Assembly: GCA_033064195.1 (NCBI GenBank)
Contig: JARBJD010000006.1
Span: 1 to 64,000 of the forward strand
Direction: 5' to 3'
Length of the DNA stretch: 64,000 nt
Source: Blattamonas nauphoetae
Lineage: Eukaryota; Preaxostyla; Oxymonadida
Part shown: positions 34,458 through 45,720 of the stretch, in pieces
How positions within the stretch are numbered: position 1 is the stretch's first letter
How the letters are laid out: each line of letters begins with the position of its first letter
Translations under genes and position numbers: made by a program
Notes under the pieces: model-generated
The model's input: the letters and a program-made list of their open reading frames with translations, nothing else
Database searches by the model: none
What the model was told of the DNA's origin: nothing

Positions 34458-36809
34458 ATGAACGATCAGATCCACACAGCCCGCAGTATCCTCAACTCAG
34501 ATTCACAGGATTCGCCTGCCCTCGAACGAAGACGCAGCTTAATGGATCTTATGGACCATGAACAGTCAACATTGCCAAAAAATAAACGTAACCCAGAACC
34601 AACTCCTGAACAGACCATGGAAAGCATCGAAGTCCTCATGAAAGATCTAACTCGCCTTGTCGGGCGATCTCACAGTTCAATGGGCCATAACGAAGTGTAT
34701 TCTGGAAAAGGTGGAGCTAAGGGACGTATTCTTAACTCTCAACTCGGTTATCAACATCCGAATACCAGTCGAGGACCAGAATTGGATCCTGCCCAAAAAC
34801 GATCAAAAAGCAGTCTCGAACAGAGATCAGGAGCACAAACACAACGAGATACCATCAGTGATGAAGCTCTTGAAGAATTGACAGACGCCATCCACAAATC
34901 TCGAGCAAATCGAGGGAGAAGACAGGTGAAGGTCGAGGAGAACGTTTTTCTGACAGAAACTTCAAGCCCCGAAGACATTATGATGCAAATGACCGAGGAT
35001 TTGCGAGGGACTCCAGGTGCAAAACGGACTCAACAGTCATCACCTTTGGCAACAAAAGTTCCCAAACTCAATTTGTCCAGTCCACTCTACACGCCTCGAA
35101 ACGACAATTCATCGTTCCTCTCATTCCTCTCTCCGACCACTCAGCGTAGTCCACAAGTGAAGACCCTTAATGAACTTACAATGAACTCGAGACGAGAGCA
35201 TCAACAAAAAGTTCAACTAACCCTCAGACAACATCGCCAAGCCGAGCTTGACGAGGAAAATGCACGATTCAAGCGTTCTGAGGAGCTCAGACTCCTCAGG
35301 GAGCAGGAAGATGCAACACGAGCTGTCCCCCTCATCACCGCACGCGACAAGGATTCACTCCGAAAATGGGTCGTGTTACTCACTGCAGTCGCACGCACAG
35401 CCATCATTTCTGACCAGCTGCAGGAGGATCGGGCTAGACGACGTATGAAAACGACATTAGCAGAAAGACAAGAGTTGGAACTTCGGGAGCGGAAGAAACA
35501 GCTCAAACAAGAAAGAACGTACAACAAACAGCTAAAAGTGGGTCCGTCGATGCGCTTTTTGAATGCCATGGTGTTTGCGTCACGGATCGGGCAGGCTCGG
35601 GACTATCGCACTTTGATGAAGCAGTTTCTGTTCGACGCCAAAATGCAGATGCTCTTCAAAATCAGAATGAACGCTTTTCGTGTCAAAGGTATGCCGAAGA
35701 TTGTTGTTTTGTTTGTCTGTTGGGTTCTGGGTTGATATCCTCTCGTCTCTTTCGTCGTAACTATCTCACTCTTCCTGATTCCAGTGATTAAGAACCAGCA
35801 GTACACAAATGCTTTCAATGAATCAACACTCAGCCGTCTCTACGCCATCGATCAAATGGTATTTTCATTTCATCTAATTCAGCTTCTCCTCTCTCTTTCC
35901 TTCCTCCCCCTCCTCTCCCAGTGGAAAGAAGAAGAAGGAGTTCTTTATTACCGCGACACGCCTCGTCCAGTGACCACCGACCTCTACCCATCTTTTGTCG
36001 GCCTCTCGTCCATCGGTGGCGTGACCTTCCTTCCGAAAGAGGAGCGAACCGCCCGTCGTGTCGAACTTCTCGACCGAATGATCGAAGCTGCCCAGTTCAA
36101 ACATTCCTCCCCGCTCGTCCTTTCCCGCTCATCGTCCGCAGCTCTTCTCGGGATGGACACTGTGCCCGTCCACGAGCGAGTGTGGCACAAGGGAGTGTAT
36201 CAGATGAACATCGAAGAGGACTACAACACTGAAGTGATGGCGATTGTGCGGGAGCTGCATCAGCTGATCGATCGAGGGGCAAAGAAGCATCGGGATACCC
36301 TTCGGTCGAATTCAGGGCTCCTGCGAAGTCCGACAATTCGAGGCTCGAAGATGCACCTCACTCGGGAGAGGTCATCGGCAGCAATGAAAGGATCGCCGTC
36401 GGCAGTTCTGAGTCGCAAACAGTCGGTTGCAAGTCTGAACACACTCGTCGACGAGAAGGAGAAGATGAGGGACCTCCTGCTCGGCGTGACGGGAGTGCGG
36501 AAGGACAAGCGCGCTCCAAAAGTCAACAAACTCGACAGTCGAGAGTTCCTCGTCCCGGAACAGATCAGACACCCCATCATCCAACGAACACTCATCGCTC
36601 TGCGGGCTGTGCATGTCTTACGTGATTTTGTGCCTCGCGGGAAGAAGCCAGCGATCGGGAAACCGTTGCAGCTGACGGAGATGGAAGATCCGAAGTTCGT
36701 CGGGACTCGATATGGACCGACGACATTCATGTGCTACTCGCAGATGAGGCTGTTGATTCGATGTTTGGTGTTGGAAGGATTTCAGGCGAGAATTGCTCTG
36801 AGCCAGTGA
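34458..36809 (+). CDS. Coiled-coil protein of unknown function
   Basis: No known family recognised. Exons are 34458-35688, 35785-35858 and 35922-36809 (introns of 96 and 63 nt, donors GTATGC and GTATTT), coding 730 aa from the first in-frame ATG. The N-terminal third is polar and Ser/Gln-rich, probably disordered. Residues 240-420 hold a charged helical region (RREHQQKVQLTLRQHRQAEL, LAERQELELRERKKQLKQER) likely to form a coiled coil. After the introns, AIDQMWKEEEGVLYYRDTPR leads into a mixed helical part ending in LVLEGFQARIALSQ. The composition and the Arg-rich helices suggest a structural or cytoskeletal role, as expected in a cell with elaborate axostyle or microtubule arrays, but that is speculation. 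The start is uncertain, because the frame is open upstream to 34299. Confidence 0.7.
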
Positions 36810-37100
36810 AGGACGGAAATCGTTCACACTTATTTACAGGATACATACTTACCCAGGACGCATCTCTAATACCATTATAATATCAGCGGGCACACATTTT
36901 CTCCGTCATTTTTGATTCTTTTCAAGCAGGGAGTTTGATAACTTAGTGCCGGGTTTCTCGGTTCATTACGCATTAATTGAGTTCTATCATCCCTTCTTTG
37001 AACTTTCACCAAGTCTGGATTTCTGCAGAGGGGTTGGAACAAATGATAAATTCCTTGTTAATCAAATGGATAGTGATAAATTTGACAGGAAGTGGTAAAG
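36810..37100. other. Convergent intergenic region
   Basis: AT-rich sequence between the ends of the coiled-coil gene and the minus-strand membrane protein gene. No gene or structured element seen. Confidence 0.4.
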
Positions 37101-37667
37101 TTATTTGAGTTGACTGTTTGGATGAGGCTCGATCGGAGAAGGATATGGTGGGACAGATGGGTACGCCCATCCACCTTCTGCAGGAGAATAGAGCGGAGCT
37201 GGAGGTGTATAGACAGAAAGAGATGGTGGTGTTGTGTGGACACTTGTGCTTGGGATGGATTGTAGCTCAGTTTGAGAATCCCGGAGGAATGCCACAAATG
37301 CCACAACTTCGTTCATTTGGAAGGTACTGCGACACTTGATCTGTTTTCCATTTGTGAGATGGATCGTGATTCTGTGATTTCGTCGAGAGTGTTGGTAGTC
37401 TGATTGGGGGTCGATTATTTGTGTTGGATACGTAGACCGAGTGACCTTATCGATCATAGACAGTGGGAACTCATCTCGTTGTTCACCTGGACAAGGACAA
37501 CAGGCAGGACGAGATTTGATTACGAAGAGGTGGTTCCTGCGATTCAATTTGTACGTGGTCTGTGACACAAAGAAACAGTCAATAATCTTATGAAATATCG
37601 GAAAATAAGAGAAGAGAGGAAGTCATACCGACCATATGAAGAGGATATACGCAGACGATCCGAAAAT
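37101..37667 (-). CDS. Small membrane-anchored protein, PH-like fold possible (5' end unresolved)
   Basis: The main exon (37559-37101) and a 39-nt exon (37667-37629) join across a 69-nt intron with a GTATGA donor. The result reads IFGSSAYILFIWS then TTYKLNRRNHLFVIKSR, a membrane segment running into a soluble domain. The soluble part has a CCPCPG turn, PLSMIDKVTRSTYP and RITIHLTNGKQIKCRS. Its pattern of strands and a PLSxIxxV element resembles membrane-attached PH-like (bPH) domains, which is only a suggestion. The C-terminus is Pro/Tyr/Ser-rich (YTPPAPLYSPAEGG). Upstream of 37700 the frame continues hydrophobic (YRYFFLIL after a possible 32-nt intron) but lacks an ATG, so the true start is unknown. 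Confidence 0.5.
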
Positions 37668-37699
37668 CTAGATGGAATGATAACAAATCGATTTCATAC

Positions 37700-38213
37700 A
37701 AGAATTAAGAAGAAATAACGATATAATATTCCGATATTTTGAATAAGGACACATGACAGAGACAAGAGCAAGAGGAAAACAGGACGGAGGCGATTTGGTC
37801 TTCCTAACAAAAAATCAGTTGAAAAAGTGGCGAAAGAAGACCTAAAAGCGTTATTGATTCTCTTTGAGGATTATTTGACTGGACAGATTGCATAGAATCA
37901 GATAGGATGAGGAATACGAATGATTGAGATGTTTCATTCGTAAGGGACACCAAATGGAGGCACCTCCCAAGGAGGGTACTAAATAGCGTAATTCGATGAA
38001 AATCACTGGTAGTTAGAGAGGAACTTGTCGTTTGTCGGTGATGGAAGGTTTGTTAAGGTTTTGACATCAATAAGTCCCTTAGAAATCCAATAGACACATC
38101 GGATTTGTGAAGATCAGCATAAAAATAGACTAATTAACATCTGAATGTGTTTAATTGGTTAAAATCGGGATTCCTCACAGAGAAATTGTGTGTTAAGGGA
38201 CGATCTAGAATTA
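37700..38213. other. Upstream region of PFOR
   Basis: AT-rich, with several TTAATTAA/TTTAATTGG-like words at 38130-38165 that may belong to the strong PFOR promoter or leader. The first 160 bp could hold the missing 5' exon of the neighbouring minus-strand gene. No RNA gene recognised. Confidence 0.35.
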
Positions 38214-41200
38214 ATGACGAACAAAGAGCCCCAATACGCCAATATGGATGGCGATGAGGCAGCAGCCTTGGCCAGCTATCCATTCATTGAAACTTCCTTT
38301 CTCTATCCAATTACACCTGCAACCGCAGCCGCAGAATTTGTTGAACTCTGGGCTTCTCAAGGAAAGAAGAACATCTTCGGACAAGTCCCAGACATCCGTG
38401 AAATGCAAGCCGAAGGAGGATGTGCTGGTGCAATCCATGGATCAGGTGTTTCTGGTACACTGAGCTCCACATACACATGCTCGCAGGGTCTTCTCCTGAT
38501 GATCCCCAACATGTACAAACTTGCCTATGAAATGACCCCAACCGTCTTCCACGTCGCTTCTCGTCTCGTTGCCCACCATGCTATGAGTCTATATTGCGAT
38601 TATTCCGATGTTTTCGCTTGCCGTGACACCGGCTTTGCCTTCCTCTGCTCAGCCGATTCCCAAGAATGCCTCGACCTCGGAACAATTGCTCACCTCTGCG
38701 CATGCAAATATGGCATTCCATTCCTCCACTTCTTTGATGGTCTGTGGACATCTCATGAAATTGCCAAAATCCAAACCATCCCATCAGAGACCCTCAAAGA
38801 ACTTTTCCCCATGAAAGAAGTGCTTGACTGGAAAGAAAAAGTTGCTATGAGCAACATCAACCCAACCATGCGTGGCTGTGGACAGAACGGTGACATCTGG
38901 TGGCTGTGCTCCGAAGCCACCGCTCCTCGCTTCCGCGCCCTCCCCGCTCAAACCCAAGCAATGATGGACCTCTTTGCTGAAAAGACAGGCCGCCAATATC
39001 ACGTTGTGGATTACTATGGAGCTCCAGACGCCACCGACGTCATCATGACAATGGGAAGTGCCGGAAACACTTGCCGCGAAGTCATCGAATCAATGGCGAA
39101 GGACGGAAAGAAGGTTGGGTTCCTCCGCCTCAGACTCTTCCGCCCATTCCCAGGCGAGCAAATTATTGCTGCCCTTCCGAAAACATGCAGACGCCTGTGC
39201 GTTTTGGATCGTGCCAAGCAAACAACAGCTGCTGGTGAACCACTCTTCCTCGAAACCCTCGCAGCAATGTATGGAAGCGGCAAAATGAACAACCGCGGCA
39301 TCACCGATAGCACAGAAGGGACAGACAGAAATATCTTCGTCCTCGGAGGAAAAATGGGAATTAGTGGATTCCAATTCAACCCAATGATGGTTGCATCTGT
39401 TATCGCCAACATGCAATCAGCCAAACCACTTGACCGTTTCTGTGTTGGTATTAACGACGATATTTCACACACCTCTCTCACCATCGGACCAACCATCTCC
39501 ACAGTCCCTGCTGGCACTGTCCAAGCCAAATTCTTTGGCCTTGGTGCTGACGGAACAGTCGGATCATGCAAGAACGCCATCAAGTTGATCGGAGAGAACA
39601 CTGATCTCTACACCCAAGGCAACTTTGTGTACGACGCCAAGAAAACCGGAGGATTCACTTTCTGCTATCTCCGCTTTGGAAAATCACCGATTTTGAGCGA
39701 ATACGAAATCTACGATGGAGACTACGTTGCCTGCCACCAGCCGTCCTTCCTGACCAAGTTCAACGTCACAGACGCCCTCAAACAGAACGGAATCTATTGC
39801 CTGAACTGCACATGGTCATCGGAAGAGGATCTTGACAAGTACCTTCCCCCGTACTTCAAGAAGGCCATCGCCGAGAAGGACGCATCTCTCTATGTTATCG
39901 ATGCCTTCGCTCTCGCAGCGAAATGCGGACTTGGCAAACACATTAACATGATCATGTCTGTGTGCTTCTTCGCTCTGGCCAACGTGATCCCAGTCGACAA
40001 GGCCATCGCCATTCTGAAGGACGATGTTCGCAAGCTCTACAGCAGAAAGGGAGACGACATTGTGAAGATGAATGTCGACGCCATCGACCAATCTCTCGCT
40101 GGTCTCCAGAAGGTCTCGTACGACAAGGCCAAGTGGGCTGCCACCGAAATCCCCGCTACAAAGATGACAGGCGATCCATTCATCGACAAGATCTTCGTTC
40201 CAATCGCTCGCCAAGAAGCTCAGTTCCAACCCGTCTCCTCTATGCTCCCAGTCGCTGAGGGACGCTTCAGAACTAACACAGCTCGTCTGGAGAAGAGAGG
40301 TGTGTCTCAAGTTGTGCCAAAATGGGACAGCACCAACTGCATCCAGTGCAACGGCTGCGCTTTTGTCTGCCCACACGCTGTCATCCGTCCATTCATCTTC
40401 GACCCAGTCGCCGACAAAGCCCCCGAGACGTTCACAGGTATCAAGTTGAACGGAAAAGTTGCTGGAGAGTTCACAAGCATCTCAGGTGAGAAAATCGCCG
40501 AGCCCAACCTCCAGTACCGCATCCAAATGTCTGCTCGTGATTGTGTCGGTTGCGGGCTCTGCATCAACGAATGCCCCAAGAAATGTTTGTCATTCCGAGA
40601 ATTTGGCACTGAGCAGGAAGTCATTGATGATGCCAACTGGGAGTTTGCGATGACGATTCCAAAGGAGAGAGGAGTCACCCTCTTCCCCGGAACAAACATC
40701 AAGGACACCTGCTTCCATCAACCACTCCTCGAGTTCCACGGTGCCTGCGCTGGCTGCACAGAACCCATCCACATGAAGATCATCTCGCAGATCTTCGGAA
40801 CCGAGATGTTCATCGCCAACGCTGTCGGATGCTCGATGGTGTGGGGAGGATACACCCCAACCTGCCCGTACTCTGTCGACGGTGACGAGCACGGCCCAAC
40901 ATACTCCACATCCCTCTTCGAAGACAATGCTGAGTTCGCTCTGGGAATGTCTGTGTCCGTTCGTAAGAGAAGAACGGATCTGAAGGTTATTGTGGCAGAA
41001 TGCTTGGAAACTGAGAAGGCACTCCTTCCTGGACAGGTTGCAACTGACCTCCAATCTCTCCTCGACAACTACGATGATCTCGACATCACGAAGAAACTGC
41101 AACGTGAAATCATCAAGGGATTGAGTGGTGTTGACATGAACCAGCTCAACCCCCACTCCCCTCTTTATCAACTCTGGAAGAACCGTGACATGCTCTCAAA

Positions 41201-41861
41201 CAAAACCGTGTGGGTGTTGGGAGGCGATGGCTGGGCTTACGATATCGACTTCCACGGCATCGACCACCTCCTCCACTCCGGCGAGGACGTCAACATTGTC
41301 ATCTTCGACACAGAGGTCTACTCCAACACGGGAGGACAGGCATCCAAGGCCACTCCAATGCACGCCTCTGCCAAGCTCGCCACTTCTGGAAAGATGCTTC
41401 CAAAGAAGGACTTCGGCCTCTACGCCATGGGCCTTGGTGTCTGCTATGTTGCGTCTGTGTGTGTGGGTGCCAACCGTGCTCAATACATCCGCGCTGTCAT
41501 GGAGGCTCAGAAGTTCAAGGGACCGTCCATCCTCATCGCTTACTGCCCATGCATCGCCCATGCTCTGAAGGGAGGCCTTGGAAACTCCCATGCTCAGCAG
41601 AGACTCGCTGTTGAAAGTGGGTACTGGCCACTCTTCCGATTTAACCCTGCCCTTCGAAAGGAAGGCAAAAATCCGCTCACTCTGGACAAGGAATGCAACA
41701 GAGATACCATGCGCGACAAGGCCAAGGAATTCCTCTCCAACGAGCTGCGATTTGTGCCCCCTGCTGGTGTCTCGAAGGACGTTATGCTTGCTGAAATCGC
41801 GGATTCACTCGTAGATAAGGCCGATCACCTCTCGAAACTGAGAACCTTGTATCAGCCATAA
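38214..41861 (+). CDS. PFO: Pyruvate:ferredoxin (flavodoxin) oxidoreductase
   Basis: Converts pyruvate and CoA to acetyl-CoA and CO2, passing electrons to ferredoxin. It is the usual anaerobic replacement for pyruvate dehydrogenase. It is intronless and codes 1,215 aa, close to the typical single-chain length. Domain I begins MDGDEAAALASYPFIETSFL just inside the N-terminus. The ferredoxin-like domain has two 4Fe-4S motifs (CIQCNGCAFVCPH and CVGCGLCINECPKKC). A further set of cysteines lies at HGACAGCTEPIH and NAVGCSMVWGGYTPTCP. The thiamine-diphosphate site is GGDGWAYDIDFHG with EVYSNTGGQASKATP. No C-terminal flavodoxin/P450-reductase fusion and no organelle-targeting leader are seen, so it is probably cytosolic. 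Codons are C/G-ending and uniform compared with neighbours, which suggests high expression. ATG at 38214 is chosen over a TTG-opened extension. Confidence 0.97.
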   Translation: MTNKEPQYANMDGDEAAALASYPFIETSFLYPITPATAAAEFVELWASQGKKNIFGQVPDIREMQAEGGCAGAIHGSGVSGTLSSTYTCSQGLLLMIPNMYKLAYEMTPTVFHVASRLVAHHAMSLYCDYSDVFACRDTGFAFLCSADSQECLDLGTIAHLCACKYGIPFLHFFDGLWTSHEIAKIQTIPSETLKELFPMKEVLDWKEKVAMSNINPTMRGCGQNGDIWWLCSEATAPRFRALPAQTQAMMDLFAEKTGRQYHVVDYYGAPDATDVIMTMGSAGNTCREVIESMAKDGKKVGFLRLRLFRPFPGEQIIAALPKTCRRLCVLDRAKQTTAAGEPLFLETLAAMYGSGKMNNRGITDSTEGTDRNIFVLGGKMGISGFQFNPMMVASVIANMQSAKPLDRFCVGINDDISHTSLTIGPTISTVPAGTVQAKFFGLGADGTVGSCKNAIKLIGENTDLYTQGNFVYDAKKTGGFTFCYLRFGKSPILSEYEIYDGDYVACHQPSFLTKFNVTDALKQNGIYCLNCTWSSEEDLDKYLPPYFKKAIAEKDASLYVIDAFALAAKCGLGKHINMIMSVCFFALANVIPVDKAIAILKDDVRKLYSRKGDDIVKMNVDAIDQSLAGLQKVSYDKAKWAATEIPATKMTGDPFIDKIFVPIARQEAQFQPVSSMLPVAEGRFRTNTARLEKRGVSQVVPKWDSTNCIQCNGCAFVCPHAVIRPFIFDPVADKAPETFTGIKLNGKVAGEFTSISGEKIAEPNLQYRIQMSARDCVGCGLCINECPKKCLSFREFGTEQEVIDDANWEFAMTIPKERGVTLFPGTNIKDTCFHQPLLEFHGACAGCTEPIHMKIISQIFGTEMFIANAVGCSMVWGGYTPTCPYSVDGDEHGPTYSTSLFEDNAEFALGMSVSVRKRRTDLKVIVAECLETEKALLPGQVATDLQSLLDNYDDLDITKKLQREIIKGLSGVDMNQLNPHSPLYQLWKNRDMLSNKTVWVLGGDGWAYDIDFHGIDHLLHSGEDVNIVIFDTEVYSNTGGQASKATPMHASAKLATSGKMLPKKDFGLYAMGLGVCYVASVCVGANRAQYIRAVMEAQKFKGPSILIAYCPCIAHALKGGLGNSHAQQRLAVESGYWPLFRFNPALRKEGKNPLTLDKECNRDTMRDKAKEFLSNELRFVPPAGVSKDVMLAEIADSLVDKADHLSKLRTLYQP

Positions 41862-42216
41862 ATTGTTATACCAGCTTTACCTTCTTCTTTTTGTTAATCT
41901 ATCAATCACTTGTCAATCATCCAGAATCATTCTTTGTTTAAGCATTGAGCGTGAACGCAAATTCGTTTTTGGTCTCGAGCTTATGGGATTCACTCGGCCA
42001 ACGGCAAGAATACAGCCTCCACTATTTTTTGATCATTAAGACAATCTCTTCAACCGCTCTGGATGGAAAAATTACATGAAGAAATCATCTATACTGAGAT
42101 TTCTTCACACGTTCTTCATTCCTCACGAATAACTTTTCAGAGCAAAATTAGACAGTTATGCCACTTAGACTGTTCTGGTATGTTCTTGTTTATTTCGGTC
42201 CTGACTTCAATTAGAC
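41862..42216. other. Intergenic region
   Basis: AT-rich 3' region of PFOR and 5' region of the next gene. Nothing recognisable was seen on either strand. Confidence 0.4.
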
Positions 42217-44170
42217 ATGAACATCATTATTGCCCTCACTGAAGATGGACAACTTCTTTGGGTCCCGTATGAGACATCGATTGAACCTCCAGCTGTATTT
42301 TCTTCAATTCCCACATCTCTTCGATTTCATTCGATTTCTTGTGGACATTCACATGCCCTCGCTTATGCTCGTGTGATTTCAACTTCATTCGTCATCCTCC
42401 CCTCTCTAAAGATGATTCATCTTTGTACTCCTTTGGATCAAACCTACTCGGACAATGTATCTTTTCTTCATCCATTGCTATATTTTCATCTATCTTCCAT
42501 TCAGGTGGCAGAGCGGAATCTTTTGGTTCGGTCACGACTTTGGATTGGGGAAGAATCCCGCTCCATTCCTCTCTTCAAGTTGCCTCATTTGAAGCTCGCT
42601 TTTCAACATCAGTTATTCTAACAGGTTCGTCCTCTCTGTGTCTCATCATTCTCTATCGTGCCCATTTTCAACATATCCTGATCCATGTCTCACAAGATGA
42701 TCATCATTTGCACTGTTTTGGATCTCTCCGTCCTTTTGGATTGACACACATAGTTCCATCCCTTATTCTCTCGTGTTCATTCATCCCAATCGATGTCTCT
42801 CAACAACTATCACCACAAACGATCAACTATCTGGAGTCAACATACCAACCATTTGCTCAGCAAGTTGAACCTGTTTCATCTCCAAACGATGCTCCTCATA
42901 TCGCCCTTTCTCGTGAAAAGAAGTCCATCCGTGTGATGGACCAGAAAGTCGATTTCCTCTCACCAAAGTATTTTAGGTTAATGGATGACACATTCGATCA
43001 CCCATACGTAACTTCATATGAAGATGCAACAAAGATTCTTGCAGAACTCAAGACAAAACCGAAATCAAAACGGGCGCAATCAAATAAGACTTTAAACCGT
43101 GTACCACCAACTGATCATCGTGATCCAGATCAAAGCGAGGATTCTCTTAGAAGTACTGATGAGAAACTGACATTAAAGTCAGAGGATCTCTCAGAACAAG
43201 TTTCGATCACCAAATCTGTGATCCTCGTGAAATCTTGGACGATTCAACCAAGGACCTCGTTTGTTATCTCCACAGAAGGAGTTCTGTTTTGCGCAGGATT
43301 AACATGTTTGTTCTTCACCTTTCGAAACCATTCTCACTCTTACAGACCTTGGACGCCTTCTCTGCGTTCATCCTCTTCTCCCTGTCCCGGAATTTGTGAC
43401 AAAGTTCCCTGTGTGTACGTTGTCAACTTGTTCAACCTTTGTGTACCATTCTTCAAAACAACCAATCTTACACATCGCTCCTTTGTGTCTGTATGGATCT
43501 TTGTTGTTTAAACATCGGATTCTCATCTCTTTTTCTCCTTTTTTGCATGGATAGTGTTCCAACTAAATCATCTCGTCACAGAGGACATGGTCTCACTTCT
43601 ATTCGTCTCCCAAGCACAATAATAGATCCAAGTTCTTTTGATGTTGTCGCATGCAGTCCATACATTGGGATAGTGACCACAAAACCACACATTTCCATTC
43701 CTGAATCGGATTCTAGTCGATCCTCACCAGCCTTCTCGTATCGTCGAAAGAAACCGAAAAAATCAAATAGTCGGATTCCACAACTCGAACAACAGATTTT
43801 GATTGATTCCACATCTCCTCTCATCTTTCCAGAATCATTAAGTAGGCTCAACCAGGCATTCTCCAACGTCATTTTAATCGAACCGACAGGGGCGAATGGA
43901 AAACATAAATTTCTGAGTTTAGACGAGTGTTTGAAAGAGAATGTGGACATTCCTGCTGTTGGACAGTTTTTGAAAGGGCCTGAAGATGCCAAGACAGCCA
44001 AAGAAACGGAAGACCCAATTGAACTCGACGAAGACGCTCCCAATACGGGAAAGAGATTTTCTCCGTACAGAAGCCGCAAAATTGATATGGAACACCGTGA
44101 AACCTTTCATGTATGCCGAGGAGGTGGGAATATGGTCACTTTGATTCAACGCACACAAGTTCCGCCCTAA
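42217..44170 (+). CDS. RCC1-like repeat protein, second paralogue
   Basis: Exons are 42217-42370, 42412-42456, 42505-42624, 42697-43305, 43346-43490 and 43555-44170 (introns of 41, 48, 72, 40 and 64 nt), coding 562 aa. The N-terminal half shows degenerate RCC1 repeats: MNIIIALTEDGQLLWVPYE, SISCGHSHALAYA joined to HDDSSLYSFGSNLLGQC, then VILTDDHHLHCFGSLRPFGL and ISTEGVLFCAGLTYLGRLL. The second half is a charged, Ser/Lys-rich region without repeats, ending in ETFHVCRGGGNMVTLIQRT. The exon of 45 nt and its flanking phases match the RCC1 gene at 14774, so the two share ancestry, but this one has fewer repeats and a long tail. It is probably a scaffold, because the GTPase-facing residues of true RCC1 cannot be recognised. 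It is followed by a convergent minus-strand gene 119 bp away. Confidence 0.75.
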
Positions 44171-44289
44171 TCGAAAAGGGAGCTGTTTTTTGATCAAAAG
44201 ACAGAGACTTTCAAGAATAGTCTAACCGAAAATAAACTACTAATGAGGAGAAAGTGGTAATGAACGTGTTGTGTTGATTATAAAATGCC

Positions 44290-45720
44290 CTAAGAATAAT
44301 TATGCGCAAAGTCGTATGGACGCACATCCTCCGACTTGATTTTGACTGGTGTACCTTGAGAACCCAACCTCTTCCGATTTATCAAGCGACCATCCTCCAG
44401 TTCAACGTAACTCGAAAAACATGATTTCGGGAGATTTCTGGAAGAGAACATGAAAAATAAAGGGAACCAGACTTGTGGCAGTCGCGACAATCAAATGACT
44501 TCTTTGGTTTCTTTGTTGAAGGTGGAGGAGCGTACTTTTGTTCATCTTCCTTCTCCTTCTGCTTTCTCTTCCGCATCTCTTCGGCCTGAGCAGAAATGGC
44601 GTCATGAAGATCTTGAAGCTCTTTTCGACGCTTTTCTTGTTGTGCCTCTTTCTCTTTGCGAGCATCTTCTTCATTTTTCTCTCTCTGCTTGTTAGCGAAA
44701 TCAAGTTCGGCTTGTTTAGCTTTATCCCGTTGTTCCTTTCTCTTGTCCCGATCCTCATCGAGCCATTTCTTCATATCGTCTTGTTGTTTCTGACGTTTCT
44801 TTGCGAGTTCATTGGCTTCAATTTGATCTTTCAGTGCATTTTTCTCAGCCTAAGGAAAGTGAAACAACTAAAAATTCTCACATCATCAAGTGCATCCTGA
44901 ATCTCCTTTTCTCTTCCTTCAATCTTTGCCTTTTTCTTCTCCTCCAATTGATCCTGGAGAGTTTTGAGAATTTCTTGGTTACGCTTATCTTGTTCTTTCT
45001 TTCTCTCCTCTTCATTATCAAAAATTGGGATGGTTGAATTGTATGGTTTCAGGTCTTCTTCTCTTTGGCGGTCTTTTGCTTCTTTCTGTGACTGAATTTG
45101 ATCCCGCAGTCCGGAGAGGTACTCATCTTGCCTAGCCTGTCACAAAATGAAAATCGTAACAAAGACATTGCAATGCAGACAATAATGTTGGAATACCTTT
45201 GCTTTCTCGGCATCTTTTCGATCTTTCTCATCCAATTCTTTTTGAGTGCGTTCTAAATCATCGTGCTCTTTTTCCAATTCCTTTTTCCTGTCCTCCTTTT
45301 CTTTTTCTTTGTCTTTCTGATCCTGGAGAATTCCATCTCTGATTCTCTTTTTCTTTTCTTCGTTCTCACGCTTTTCTCGCTCCAGATCCTTCTTTGCTGC
45401 ATCGTTTGCGTCATTTTCAAACTGACGCATGATTTCATCCTCCTTTGCCTTTTGAGCCTTCTTCTTGTCCAGCATTAAACGGTTTTCACATGCATCACAC
45501 ATTGGTCCTTCTTTCTCTGTGAGATTGGTGACAGTTGATGCAGATGAACAGATTGATGATGTTTCATCAAGTGGTTCAGAGCGAACAGAAGAACGAGTGG
45601 AGGCTGATTTTTTCGATGTTTCCTGTTAATTAAGAGAGAAAAAAATGAGGAAAAAATTAAGTGTACTTTTCCTTTTGGAGCGTGGAGATCTTTTGATTTA
45701 TTTATTGGCTTGAGAATCAT
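44290..45720 (-). CDS. Coiled-coil protein with CxxC pairs at both ends
   Basis: Exons are 45720-45667, 45622-45197, 45136-44882, 44849-44473 and 44437-44290 (introns of 44, 60, 32 and 35 nt), coding 419 aa. It starts MILKPINKSKDLHAPKGK. A Ser/Thr-rich leader precedes a zinc-knuckle-like CDACENRL. Most of the protein is then a continuous Lys/Glu/Asp/Arg-rich helix (EIMRQFENDANDAAKKDLER, EEERKKEQDKRNQEILKTLQ), a likely long coiled coil. After the last intron the C-terminus has FDCRDCHKNLPKSCF and SYVELEDGRLINRKRLGSQG, ending DFAHNYS. The two CxxC pairs may bind zinc or be structural. Such proteins often attach to microtubules or the flagellar apparatus, but the role is not shown here. All splices keep frame and the donors fit the GTNTGT-like pattern loosely. 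Confidence 0.75.

Noticed and set aside
41862-42216. A possible tRNA in the PFOR-RCC1 gap (GGTCTCGAGCTTATGGGATT looked promising).
   Set aside because: No matching acceptor stem or T-loop could be paired by eye.
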